Shown here: positions 1-8,669 of the stretch, in pieces
How positions within the stretch are numbered: position 1 is the stretch's first letter
Layout of the letters: each line of letters begins with the position of its first letter
Source: Sthenelais limicola
Taxonomy: Eukaryota; Annelida; Polychaeta; Phyllodocida; Sigalionidae
Direction of reading: 5' to 3'
NCBI GenBank assembly: GCA_942159475.1
Contig: OW804095.1
Location: forward strand, 62,958,773 to 63,022,772
DNA: 64,000 nucleotides
Notes under the pieces: model-generated
What the model was told of the DNA's origin: nothing
What the model saw: only the letters and a program-made list of their open reading frames with translations
The model's database searches: none
Translations under genes and position numbers: made by a program

Positions 1-1026
1 TTATTTTGCATTGTCTGGATGCCACTTATCTGACCCTGAGGTAAACAGGACAGTGAAACTAAACTATAGTCAAATATCGTATAATTTTGGATTCATTAAG
101 CATAATTGCTGTCCGCTGCTCTAAATTTACTCGAATTATATTGAAGAAATATGTTTTATGGTTAATTTGCTTTGATATACAACTAGCCCGCAAATTGATC
201 TTTATGAAGAGTAAAGATGTACAATAAATAAATGACTCACCCATAAGGTACTAGATCTATTTAGGAATTATACCATGAGGGCTATGGCATGAGAAGGATC
301 TACAATCCCATAGTCTCACGAGGCCGTCAGGCCGAGTGAGACTATGGGATCGTCGATCCTTTGAATGCCATAGCCCTTGTGGTATAATTATTTTAGTCCG
401 TAATGGGTCAGATCCCATACAAATAGACAACATTATACAAACAAGCCATTATTTTACTAACCTTTCATCAGTTTCCACCTGCATTTGTTACTAACATTAT
501 GCACCACATGTAGCGGATATTTTGTTCTGTATTTTACTGGTTTTCATATTTGTAAACATCAAAAACCTCACCATTACATTCCTTAGTATAGTTAGGAATG
601 TTATTTCACTTTATTTCTTTATCTATCTTAATTAAACACCTTTCACATGGTTTTCCTGGTAACATTACAAAGATTATTCCTTCTACGCGATTGTTTAAGC
701 TGCAAACTTCCATATTCCATTTTACCGGTTTTCCATCCCATCCCCAGTCACTTTTGGCATGACCCACATAGCCACTTGGTGCACTTTCAGTTGCAGTAAA
801 CAGCCTATTCAGTGCATGCATGCTTCCCTTCGAAAGTGCCCAACGGTTTATTTCTAACGTTGTTGTTACAAGCGGTCTTCATCAGGCTAGCGCCGATCGC
901 TTATAGCATAGAAAATAGACAATATGAAGGACGGACAGCATTTTAAACAGCAACAAGCAAACTAATTCATTATAAATTCAAATCGCCATAGATCGACGGC
1001 ATATGATGGTAGAAACAAACTGAAAA
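1..1026. repeat. Direct repeat copy A (left part cut by window edge)
   Basis: This block is almost identical to 1654-2680, with an offset of 1653 bases that becomes 1654 after one extra T in the second copy near 2376. Only a few single-base differences are visible, for example A at about 132 against G in the other copy, so the duplication is recent or homogenised. Both copies carry the same hairpin element. No gene is recognised in it. A short open frame on the minus strand (606-821) exists in copy A but not intact in copy B, which argues against a conserved protein. The left boundary is unknown because the window starts inside the repeat. Confidence 0.9.
266..391. mobile_element. Hairpin MITE-like inverted repeat, copy 1
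   Basis: Two arms of about 57 bases form an imperfect palindrome. The left arm begins AATTATACCATGAGGGCTAT and the right arm ends with the near-complement running to GGTATAATT. A short GC-rich loop around 319-334 contains AGGCCGTCAGGCCG. The inner part, CCCATAGTCTCAC and its complement GTGAGACTATGGG, pairs perfectly. Such foldback structures are typical of non-autonomous DNA transposons (MITEs). No transposase is present, and the superfamily cannot be named from the ends. Confidence 0.75.
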
Positions 1027-1653
1027 ATTTTATTCGGAGTGTGCTGACTCAATTTTTATAGTCCTTTGTATGTACAAATGGGAATTGAATAGGGAGAGGG
1101 AGAAGAGGAGAGAGAGAGAAGAGGTGGAGGGGAGTGGAGAGGGGGACGGTAGGGACAGGGAGAGAAAAAAAAGAGGGGGAGAGGCAGGGAGAGAAAAGGG
1201 AGAATCTAGTGGGTGAGTGAGTGGCAAATAAAAGATAAATCCATAATTTCAGGTTAATATATACCAAAGATTCCATAAATCATGACATGTAAATACAGAG
1301 GTACATTGTTAATCAGTTGTGTAACATATTTGATATGATAACTCGCCTCAACTCTTTGCTAAATATATTTAATATAAGGGTTTTCTATACGCCTCAGGGA
1401 TGGCGCTAATTCATTCAAGTATTTTTGCAGAAAGATAACTGAGTGACTAGGTATAAAAGTATTTGAGATGGGGGCAGCATTTTGTCTAGTATTTCTGTTG
1501 TCATGGTTACATATAATATTGTTGTACACTTTACCATGGGCCATTTTCAAAATGTTAAAATACATTCTGTCAGAGATCAACATAACTTTGGTATTTCTAT
1601 GAAGCTCTTCTACAGGGGTTCTTTGATGCAAGCCTGTGGCTAATGTCAGGACT
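1027..1653. other. Spacer between duplicated blocks, with GA-rich tract
   Basis: This sequence lies between the two copies of the repeat. It holds a purine-rich GA/GGA tract at about 1083-1215 that produces spurious proline/serine/leucine-rich open frames on the minus strand. The remainder (1216-1653) is AT-rich. A 101-codon open frame at 1359-1664 minus has no recognisable motif and I do not call it a gene. Confidence 0.7.
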
Positions 1654-2680
1654 TTATTTTGCATTGTCTGGATGCCACTTATCTGACCCTGAGGTAAACA
1701 GGACAGTGAAACTAAACTATAGTCAAATATCGTATAATTTTGGATTCATTAAGCATAATTGCTGTCCGCTGCTCTAAATTTGCTCGAATTATATTGAAGA
1801 AATATGTTTTATGGTTAATTTGCTTTGATATACAACTAGCCCGCAAATTGATCTTTATGAAGAGTAAAGATGTACAATAAATAAATGACTCACCCATAAG
1901 GTACTAGATCTATTTAGGAATTATACCATGAGGGCTATGGCATGAGAAGGATCTACAATCCCATAGTCTCACGAGGCCGTCAGGCCGAGTGAGACTATGG
2001 GATCGTCGATCCTTTGAATGCCATAGCCCTTGTGGTATAATTATTTTAGTCCGTAATGGGTCAGATCCCATACAAATAGACAACATTATACAAACAAGCC
2101 ATTATTTTACTAACCTTTCATCAGTTTCCACCTGCATTTGTTACTAACATTATGCACCACATGTAGCGGATATTTTGTTCTGTATTTTACTGGTTTTCAT
2201 ATTTGTAAACATCAAAAACCTCACCATTACATTCCTTAGTATAGTTAGGAATGTTATTTCACTTTATTTCTTTATCTATCTTAATTAAACACCTTTCACA
2301 TGGTTTTCCTGGTAACATTACAAAGATTATTCCTTCTACGCGATTGTTTAAGCTGCAAACTTCCATATTCCATTTTTACCGGTTTTCCATCCCATCCCCA
2401 GTCACTTTTGGCATGACCCACATAGCCACTTGGTGCACTTTCAGTTGCAGTAAACAGCCTATTCAGTGCATGCATGCTTCCCTTCGAAAGTGCCCAACGG
2501 TTTATTTCTAACGTTGTTGTTACAAGCGGTCTTCATCAGGCTAGCGCCGATCGCTTATAGCATAGAAAATAGACAATATGAAGGACGGACAGCATTTTAA
2601 ACAGCAACAAGCAAACTAATTCATTATAAATTCAAATCGCCATAGATCGACGGCATATGATGGTAGAAACAAACTGAAAA
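1654..2680. repeat. Direct repeat copy B
   Basis: This is the second copy of the block that opens the window, in the same orientation and near-identical. It ends inside the A-run after AACAAACTGAAAA, beyond which the two copies diverge completely (1027 onward against 2681 onward). A tandem duplication of about 1.65 kb, or two insertions of one element, would both explain the pattern. The shared internal hairpin and the abrupt right boundary are what can be seen. Confidence 0.9.
1919..2044. mobile_element. Hairpin MITE-like inverted repeat, copy 2
   Basis: This is the same foldback element as at 266-391, at the same place inside the duplicated block, with no difference that I can see. It was therefore present before the 1.65-kb duplication and did not insert independently. 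Confidence 0.75.
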
Positions 2681-3136
2681 AAAGCCTCTTGAAGCTCTAT
2701 TCACGGCCTTTCGAACAGCACCATTTCTGTGTATGCTTCATTTCTGCCTTTTGGCAATTAGATTGCAGGAATGCGTCCAGTTTTGCAGTGTCACTCTCGC
2801 TATACAGCCGGCAGTTGTAGGCAGAGTGACAAGACACACATAGCCACTTGGTGCACTTGAAATATGGAAAACGACACATCCAGACAAAAACTTGAATCAA
2901 GGAAAAGATTGCTACACAGACATTTGTCAAGCACAGAAAACTATGGCGGTTCAGGTAGGGGCTATGGTCAGAGTTATTCAACAATTTAAGTAGTGGCTAG
3001 ATGAATGGTTGAAAATAACAATGGCCGCCATCAACAGTCGGTAATACACAGAACAAGAGCCGTGGTGGGGGTGGGGGTGTGTGAGTGGGGACCAATGGGG
3101 AAGAAAAAACCCCTGGCAAAAGGGGGGCCTCAGGGT
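2681..3136. other. Unassigned sequence with cysteine-rich open frame on minus strand
   Basis: No recognised gene. A 95-codon open frame on the minus strand (2697-2984) has a cysteine-rich segment reading FKCTKWLCVSCHSAYNC. The underlying DNA around 2836-2858 shares about 20 bases (CATAGCCACTTGGTGCACTT) with copy B near 2419-2438 and with the matching spot in copy A. This could be a remnant of a cysteine-rich exon or a short repeat. The evidence is too thin to name a family. The right end (3060-3135) is G-rich and abuts the 3' tail of the retrotransposon. Confidence 0.35.
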
Positions 3137-3158
3137 TATTCAATTCAATTCAATTCAA
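3137..3158 (-). repeat. 3' terminal short-repeat tail of the LINE
   Basis: On the minus strand the element ends in repeated GAATT/ATTGA units. On the plus strand this reads TATTCAATTCAATTCAATTC. An AATAAAG-type signal lies just upstream, at about 3164-3170. CR1/L2-type elements often end in short tandem repeats and not poly(A), because reverse transcription primes on the 3' repeats. The sequence beyond (below 3136) is unrelated and G-rich. Confidence 0.75.
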
Positions 3159-3717
3159 AAATTCTTTATTGTATCGATCTTGATTTACAAAGGTCGTTCG
3201 TTTCTGACACGCGGACATGTCAGTTCTTCCTATCGAGTGCCGACGTTATTTACTTAGAACATTTGTCTTGGTTTGGTTACAATAAGGAAACAGAAGAGTA
3301 GCCCCTGTCTGGGGATTAAAATAACTTAATATTAACAAGTATTTCAACATTGTATGAGGTGAGAAATATTACAGATGAAAGACGGATGAAAAGTGCTAGC
3401 AGGCAATTCTAATTTTAGACTTTTGTCGTTGTCGGATAACAATATGAGTTCAGTTTCATATACAAGTAGAGTGTAAAGCTCATTGGACGGAATAAAGTTC
3501 AGGAAAACGTACAGTCATACCCGGTATTAAGTACATTTCAGGACAAAGTGATAGTAGGCTGTAACACGAGTTTCAAGGCAGGAGCAGCAACAGTGTAATA
3601 TAATAAGCACCATAATACAGGTGATATTGACAAGAAGTCGTAAGGTATAAGGTATACGAGAGGAGATAATAGTAAGTAATCAATGTTAATCAGTTAACAT
3701 TCAATTGGGAGTGTTGA
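3159..3717 (-). other. 3' untranslated region of the LINE
   Basis: About 560 bases lie between the ORF3 stop and the terminal repeats. No open frame of note is seen here on the minus strand. In CR1/L2-type elements the conserved 3' end is what the reverse transcriptase recognises. Other family members in the genome, most of them truncated at the 5' end, should share this part. Confidence 0.65.
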
Positions 3718-6612
3718 TTAGAACGGAGCTAAGAGCTGCTGGGTGTATTTTCTGAATGAATAGCTATCTTCTAATTTATGTGCAGCTGTTTTTAAATTAT
3801 TCCATCTTATTCTGGATTTATAAGTTATAGAGTCAGTTATTTTAGACAGCTTTGAGTTTAGAACAGTCATGTTTCGTTTCCCAGTTGCATGACTTCGAGT
3901 TGGCAAGTCTCTCGTATCGATATTACTTTCATTTTGAGATAAATAAAAAGCTATATCTAAGATATGCTTGTCTCTTCTTGTTTGGAGGGGCCATAAATTT
4001 AGGGCTTCATGTTCCCGATCTACATTATCGAATCTGGATTTATTGAATATAATTCTAAGAGCTAAATTTTGCTGGGACTGCAATTTTTGTAGAAGGGCTT
4101 TTGGGGCAGAATCGTAAATAAAATCACAAAAATCAATGTTTGGGAGTATGGCTAATTTATATATATCATGTTTGGCTTTACGGGTAAGAGAGTCTTTGGC
4201 TTTATAAAGTAATCTGACTTTGGAGATAATCAATTTTAGGGTATTGTGGACATGGGGCTTGAAAGTGAGTAAATCATCGAGAATGAAGCCTAAATATTTG
4301 TATTCATGGACCGAATCTAATTCTGAGGTACCAAGCGTGAGTGGTAACACGGAGTTTGACAGTTTTGACCTTGCCACATGGCTAAGGCAGAAAGACATGG
4401 TCTTACATTTTGAAGCGTTAAGAGACAATTTGTTTTTGGCGCACCACAAGTAGACATTATTTAGATCGTTTTGTAGATTGTGATGAAGGACATCAATTTT
4501 TGAGCTATGATAATAAATGACAGTATCGTCAGCGTAGTGTTGAATTTTGGCGTGATTAATTACTGAGTGTAAATCGTTTATGTAAATTGTAAATAAAATT
4601 GGGCCTAGAATTGTACCTTGTGGTACGCCATAAGTAACTGTCCCCTCTTCGGATTTCTGACCATTTACAGTAACAAACTGTCTCCGATTTCTTAGATAAT
4701 TTCTAAACCAAAGTAACTCCATGCCTGTTATTCCATAGGTCTCAAGTTTGGTTAAAAGAATTTCGTGATGTACCGTATCGAACGCCTTGCTAAAGTCAAG
4801 GAATACTGTCCTATTGTAAAGCTTATCGTTCAAATTTGTGTATAAATTATCAAGGAGATCTACCTGAGCCTGTTGGATGGAGTGGTTTTTACGAAAACCG
4901 TATTGATTATTATTAAATAAATTATTAGACTCAAAATGATCGGTAAGCTGTTGTTGGACAGCCATTTCAAGAATTTTAGCAGGCATGGAGATACAGGAAA
5001 TAGGTCGATAATTCGAGGTGTTCAGTTTGCTGCCTGCCTTGTATAACGGGGTCACTCGCGCCAGCTTGAATGAGCTTGGTATTTTACCCAAGAGCAAAGA
5101 AATATTGACAATATGGGTCATCTGATTGGTTAATGCTAGCAGACATGATTTCATAATTTTTGCTGGTAGAAAACTAATACCAGAGTTTTTAGATACATCG
5201 ATTTTTGAGATCATTTTCCCAACCTCCTTAGAGGATAGCTCATTAAATTTAAAGCTTGGAGAATTGTTTTCATTTGTAGTATGTGGGTCGACGTTATTGG
5301 GGGGTGTAAAGGGGGGGATCTTTTTTGCAAGGTTAGGGCCTACGTTAAGGAAGTAATCGTTGAACTCGGCTGGTATGTCGGATGGGTCTATCGCCTGATT
5401 ATCTTTCTCTAAATAAATGGAGGTGTTTTTCTTTAGTTTACCTGGATTTATAAGGGGTCTTAAAAACTCCCAAAACTTCCTAGGATTTTTGTCATAAAAT
5501 TCTAAATTGGCCTTGATGTATTGAGCCTTTGCTTTTTTGCATTGAGAATTAGCCATCCGTCTCAGAGTTTTTGCTTGGTGCAATATTTCCGAGTCGTTAT
5601 TTAATTTGGCGGTTCTGAACAACTTATCCCTATCATTCATTATCTGCAATAGATCGTCGGTCATCCACTTTGGTTTGATCCGGACGTTTCTAAACTTTTT
5701 GAGGGGACACATTTTGTCGAGATATTGTTGGATATTATCAAGCATGATATCCCAGCACTTCTCTGGGTCTGAGCTATTGTAAAAAGGGGCCCAGTCGAGG
5801 TTCGTGAGGATTTCGTTCAAGATTTTTTGATCTAGGTGTTTAGTACACCTAGCCCAAAAGGAATCAGTAGTATACGAGTTTCGAGCCTTTTTCCTAGTCA
5901 GGAAGATGGGAAAATGATCAGACAGGTTAATGTCAATTGTACCAGCAGAATAAACCAGAGAGGAATTTGTATAAAAATGGTCGATCGTGGTCTGAGACTT
6001 GAGGGTTAGCCTGGTTGGCGTTTTGATGTGCTGAGTTAAGGAAAAATCATTTATTAAATTCTTAATTTCGGAGGAGAGACTAGTGGAGGAGTTGTCGATT
6101 ACCTTGTAATCAAGATTAAAGTCACCCATCATAAATATTTCATGTGACTGATCCACCTTTGAGAGAATATCGCGGAGTTTGAGTATTAGAGTTTTTGTAC
6201 AACCACTTGGTGGTCGGTAAACATTCAATAAAGTACAGCACTTGTTCATGCCCTTTTTAACTAGAGCAACTTGAACTTCAAGATCTTTCCCAGACATATT
6301 TAAATCTTTGTGTGTCTCAGTGTCGACCACTAGATCATTTTTAAAATACATACAGAGGCCACCACCTCTCTTTCTTGTGGCCCTGTCTAATCGATATAGT
6401 GAATAATTCTGCAGCTGTATTGTGTTGTCGTGGGTGTCAGCATTGAGCCAAGTCTCACAGAAACTCAATACATCTGCATCACCACCTGAGGCAAGATATT
6501 CTATTTGTGCAAAATGTTTAAAAAGGCTACGGATGTTCCATGATACCATCCGAAGCCCCCTTAGTGTCTTAAGATCAGCGAAGGAGTTCAGCAATGTGCT
6601 GCCGACATCCAT
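3718..6612 (-). CDS. LINE ORF3: endonuclease-reverse transcriptase (964 aa)
   Basis: This protein copies the element RNA into DNA at a nicked chromosomal target. Residues about 20-240 are an apurinic-like (EEP) endonuclease: WNIR near 25, ETW near 53, GDFNLD near 163-168, TTIDHF near 208-213 and SDH at 231-233 supply the metal-binding and catalytic residues. The reverse transcriptase spans about 515-780. It shows NYRPIS at 534, LDFSKAFD at 605-612, YGVPQGTILGP at 661-671 and HYADDTVIY at 692-700, with both catalytic aspartates present. After it comes the usual thumb and C-terminal segment (YKYLGFILDD), with no RNase H. The length and order fit the CR1/L2-like Jockey superfamily. The start is the first Met, 21 residues before the endonuclease core. 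No stop or frameshift is seen, so the enzyme is probably functional. Confidence 0.93.
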   Translation of the reverse strand: MDVGSTLLNSFADLKTLRGLRMVSWNIRSLFKHFAQIEYLASGGDADVLSFCETWLNADTHDNTIQLQNYSLYRLDRATRKRGGGLCMYFKNDLVVDTETHKDLNMSGKDLEVQVALVKKGMNKCCTLLNVYRPPSGCTKTLILKLRDILSKVDQSHEIFMMGDFNLDYKVIDNSSTSLSSEIKNLINDFSLTQHIKTPTRLTLKSQTTIDHFYTNSSLVYSAGTIDINLSDHFPIFLTRKKARNSYTTDSFWARCTKHLDQKILNEILTNLDWAPFYNSSDPEKCWDIMLDNIQQYLDKMCPLKKFRNVRIKPKWMTDDLLQIMNDRDKLFRTAKLNNDSEILHQAKTLRRMANSQCKKAKAQYIKANLEFYDKNPRKFWEFLRPLINPGKLKKNTSIYLEKDNQAIDPSDIPAEFNDYFLNVGPNLAKKIPPFTPPNNVDPHTTNENNSPSFKFNELSSKEVGKMISKIDVSKNSGISFLPAKIMKSCLLALTNQMTHIVNISLLLGKIPSSFKLARVTPLYKAGSKLNTSNYRPISCISMPAKILEMAVQQQLTDHFESNNLFNNNQYGFRKNHSIQQAQVDLLDNLYTNLNDKLYNRTVFLDFSKAFDTVHHEILLTKLETYGITGMELLWFRNYLRNRRQFVTVNGQKSEEGTVTYGVPQGTILGPILFTIYINDLHSVINHAKIQHYADDTVIYYHSSKIDVLHHNLQNDLNNVYLWCAKNKLSLNASKCKTMSFCLSHVARSKLSNSVLPLTLGTSELDSVHEYKYLGFILDDLLTFKPHVHNTLKLIISKVRLLYKAKDSLTRKAKHDIYKLAILPNIDFCDFIYDSAPKALLQKLQSQQNLALRIIFNKSRFDNVDREHEALNLWPLQTRRDKHILDIAFYLSQNESNIDTRDLPTRSHATGKRNMTVLNSKLSKITDSITYKSRIRWNNLKTAAHKLEDSYSFRKYTQQLLAPF

Positions 6613-7857
6613 CGCACAACAACGTTAACTAGTAACAGAGCTAAATCGTTTGGAATTTTAACTAATCAATTTGGTTATAATCCATCTGAACTTGAAATGA
6701 CTATGTACATTTTCGGAGTATTGAGACAGCGACTTGATACATTGCAAAGCATCTTAGTAACGCTAAGTCTTAGGATCATAAACAGGAACAGGTTAATGTA
6801 TTTTCAGTTTGCGTAGACAAGATTCATTCATGAGCTTTTACAGTATAGTATAGTATATTATGAGCGAAAAGGAGCCTTATTTATAAGCGATCAGTATCTT
6901 TGGTTCACAGTAGTAGGCGACAAGCGTCTGTTTATACCCCAGTAATATGGTAAAGATATTGTTAATGTCTACATTGACGGAACCGAATATAGAGCATTGG
7001 TGACACAATAAGATTACAGTTTGTAGTTAACCCTGGTAGGTTGGTATAGCAATGGATTGCAGTAGAAGGTTGCACTAGTTACACTTTAATAGACATGATA
7101 ATTTTATCGATCCCGGCCCAACGTGGGTCGGATTTATTATAAAGCATTATAACAGGTTATTTATGGGTACTTGGGACTATACACGCGTCTCAGCCAAGAC
7201 CAGCAGCAGTGATTAGACGAGTGTGAGAGAGGATTGAGGCACTAGAAAAAGTTACCCCGGAATCTCAACGGTCCAATACATGTGGTGGGGGTGACTGTTA
7301 CGTTTGTGGGTTTACAAGTTAAACATGGTTTTTTAATAACAATAATCATCAGTAGGTGTCATATGAGTACGAGGAATATGCAACAGGTAGTTCAAATAGA
7401 TTTTTTGTGCTGTCCTGACACGGAAATACATAAAGTAAAGTAAAGCTACACTCGAGTATGTATTTATACTATACAATATATTCAACTTCCTCATGTGTTA
7501 TAAACACATTGATTTCTGATTTTGTGGTTGGTCTGTAGTTTGAGATTTAGGATAAGAAAACACATACCGCTATACTAACATGAGTTTGATATAATGATCT
7601 CAGAGCTTACAAGAGTTCGATATAACGATTTCGAGAATTCAGTAGAATATTAAGTAGAAAGTAGAATGATCAGCTTGTTAGTTCCATCTATTTATTTTAA
7701 TGGTAAGTTTCCACCCATGGTCGAGAGAGAGAGGGTACTAGAAAAAGTTGCCCTAATCCCGACACGAGGATGAAATTGTCATGAGAAATTGTCATGAGAA
7801 AAGAATATTTTAGCACTGACCAGGTTAGAGTAACACACTGTTTAGTTTACTGTCATG
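6613..7857 (-). other. 1.24-kb non-coding spacer between ORF2 and ORF3
   Basis: No open frame longer than about 60 codons is seen on either strand, although both flanking ORFs are intact. It contains small internal repeats: a CACTAGAAAAAGTTACCCC-like motif near 7243 recurs near 7736, GAAATTGTCATGA is doubled near 7782-7815, and an imperfect repeat around GATATAACGATTTCGAGA lies near 7585-7640. Spacers this long are unusual inside LINEs. It might carry an internal promoter or an internal ribosome entry signal for ORF3, or be an insertion. Nothing seen here decides between these. Confidence 0.6.
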
Positions 7858-8556
7858 TCATTGCGGAGTTGTGATTTTCTTTAGGTGAGATGTAAATGTT
7901 TTAGATATAGCCCTGGCCCACTGATCTTGCAAGTACTCTGACAGATGACATCCATCCAGGGCTAATCTAGCGTAGCTGTGGGTGTAGGATGAGTTGTTGG
8001 GGTGATATCTATGTACGACGTTTTGGGTCCATGGAGTACCAATATCGTTTGATATATTGAAGTTTTTGATTAATTTGTTGGACATTTCTATTTGGTCTTC
8101 TAAACTACCTTGAAGAGGGTGCAGAGCGATGTCTTCTATCGTTAGGGTGCCGCGCCGGAGTTCATATCGACGATTGAATTGGTTTATTGACATGCCAGTG
8201 ATTGGAGCAAAACTGACAAAAACCGGGTGCTGGAGGGGAAGATGCAATATACGATTGTAGGAATTAGTAAGTTCTTGTGTAAGGGATTCTTCTGCTAGAT
8301 CCATGGTGGAGTTGCGAAGAGTGACTAATTTTGTAGACCTATCTTTCACGGTCAGGTTACATAAACCTGCTACCACGAAGATGTGCGTCGGCGAGAGTTG
8401 GATAATCTTACTGGTGGCTTGGCATACCGATTGATAGATGCTGGCACCTGGTGTAGAAGAAATATTATACTGAGTGCCCTGTGGCATTCGATTTTGTAGC
8501 GAAGGGCCTAAGGACCTCGCACGGGAGTCACCTATGACTAGTAGAGAATGTGCCAT
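7858..8556 (-). CDS. LINE ORF2: SGNH/GDSL esterase-like protein (232 aa)
   Basis: This is a small SGNH-hydrolase-fold protein. All four signature residues can be placed. VIGDS near the N-terminus gives the nucleophile Ser11. TPGAS gives Gly37, GLCN gives Gly64 to Asn67, and DGCHLS near the C-terminus gives the Asp201-x-x-His204 pair. The length is about that of a single SGNH domain. Esterase-like domains of this type are known in ORF1 of CR1-like LINEs and in some other retroelements, where their substrate is unsettled. Here the domain is its own ORF, 113 bases after ORF1 and upstream of the endonuclease-RT frame. The conserved Ser and Asp-His suggest real hydrolase activity, but the substrate is unknown. 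Confidence 0.82.
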   Translation of the reverse strand: MAHSLLVIGDSRARSLGPSLQNRMPQGTQYNISSTPGASIYQSVCQATSKIIQLSPTHIFVVAGLCNLTVKDRSTKLVTLRNSTMDLAEESLTQELTNSYNRILHLPLQHPVFVSFAPITGMSINQFNRRYELRRGTLTIEDIALHPLQGSLEDQIEMSNKLIKNFNISNDIGTPWTQNVVHRYHPNNSSYTHSYARLALDGCHLSEYLQDQWARAISKTFTSHLKKITTPQ

Positions 8557-8669
8557 GCTGTTGTTGTGATGGACGATAATCAGGGTTATTTCAATAAGAG
8601 TTTGATAAAACGGGGTTTGAGGCTACTATGAGACACCACGATACAGGTTTAGTTGGAGTGTTTACCGAT

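Noticed and set aside
2697..2984. Cysteine-rich frame as a piggyBac-type zinc-binding tail
   Set aside because: The cysteine spacing is only loosely similar, and no transposase core is nearby.
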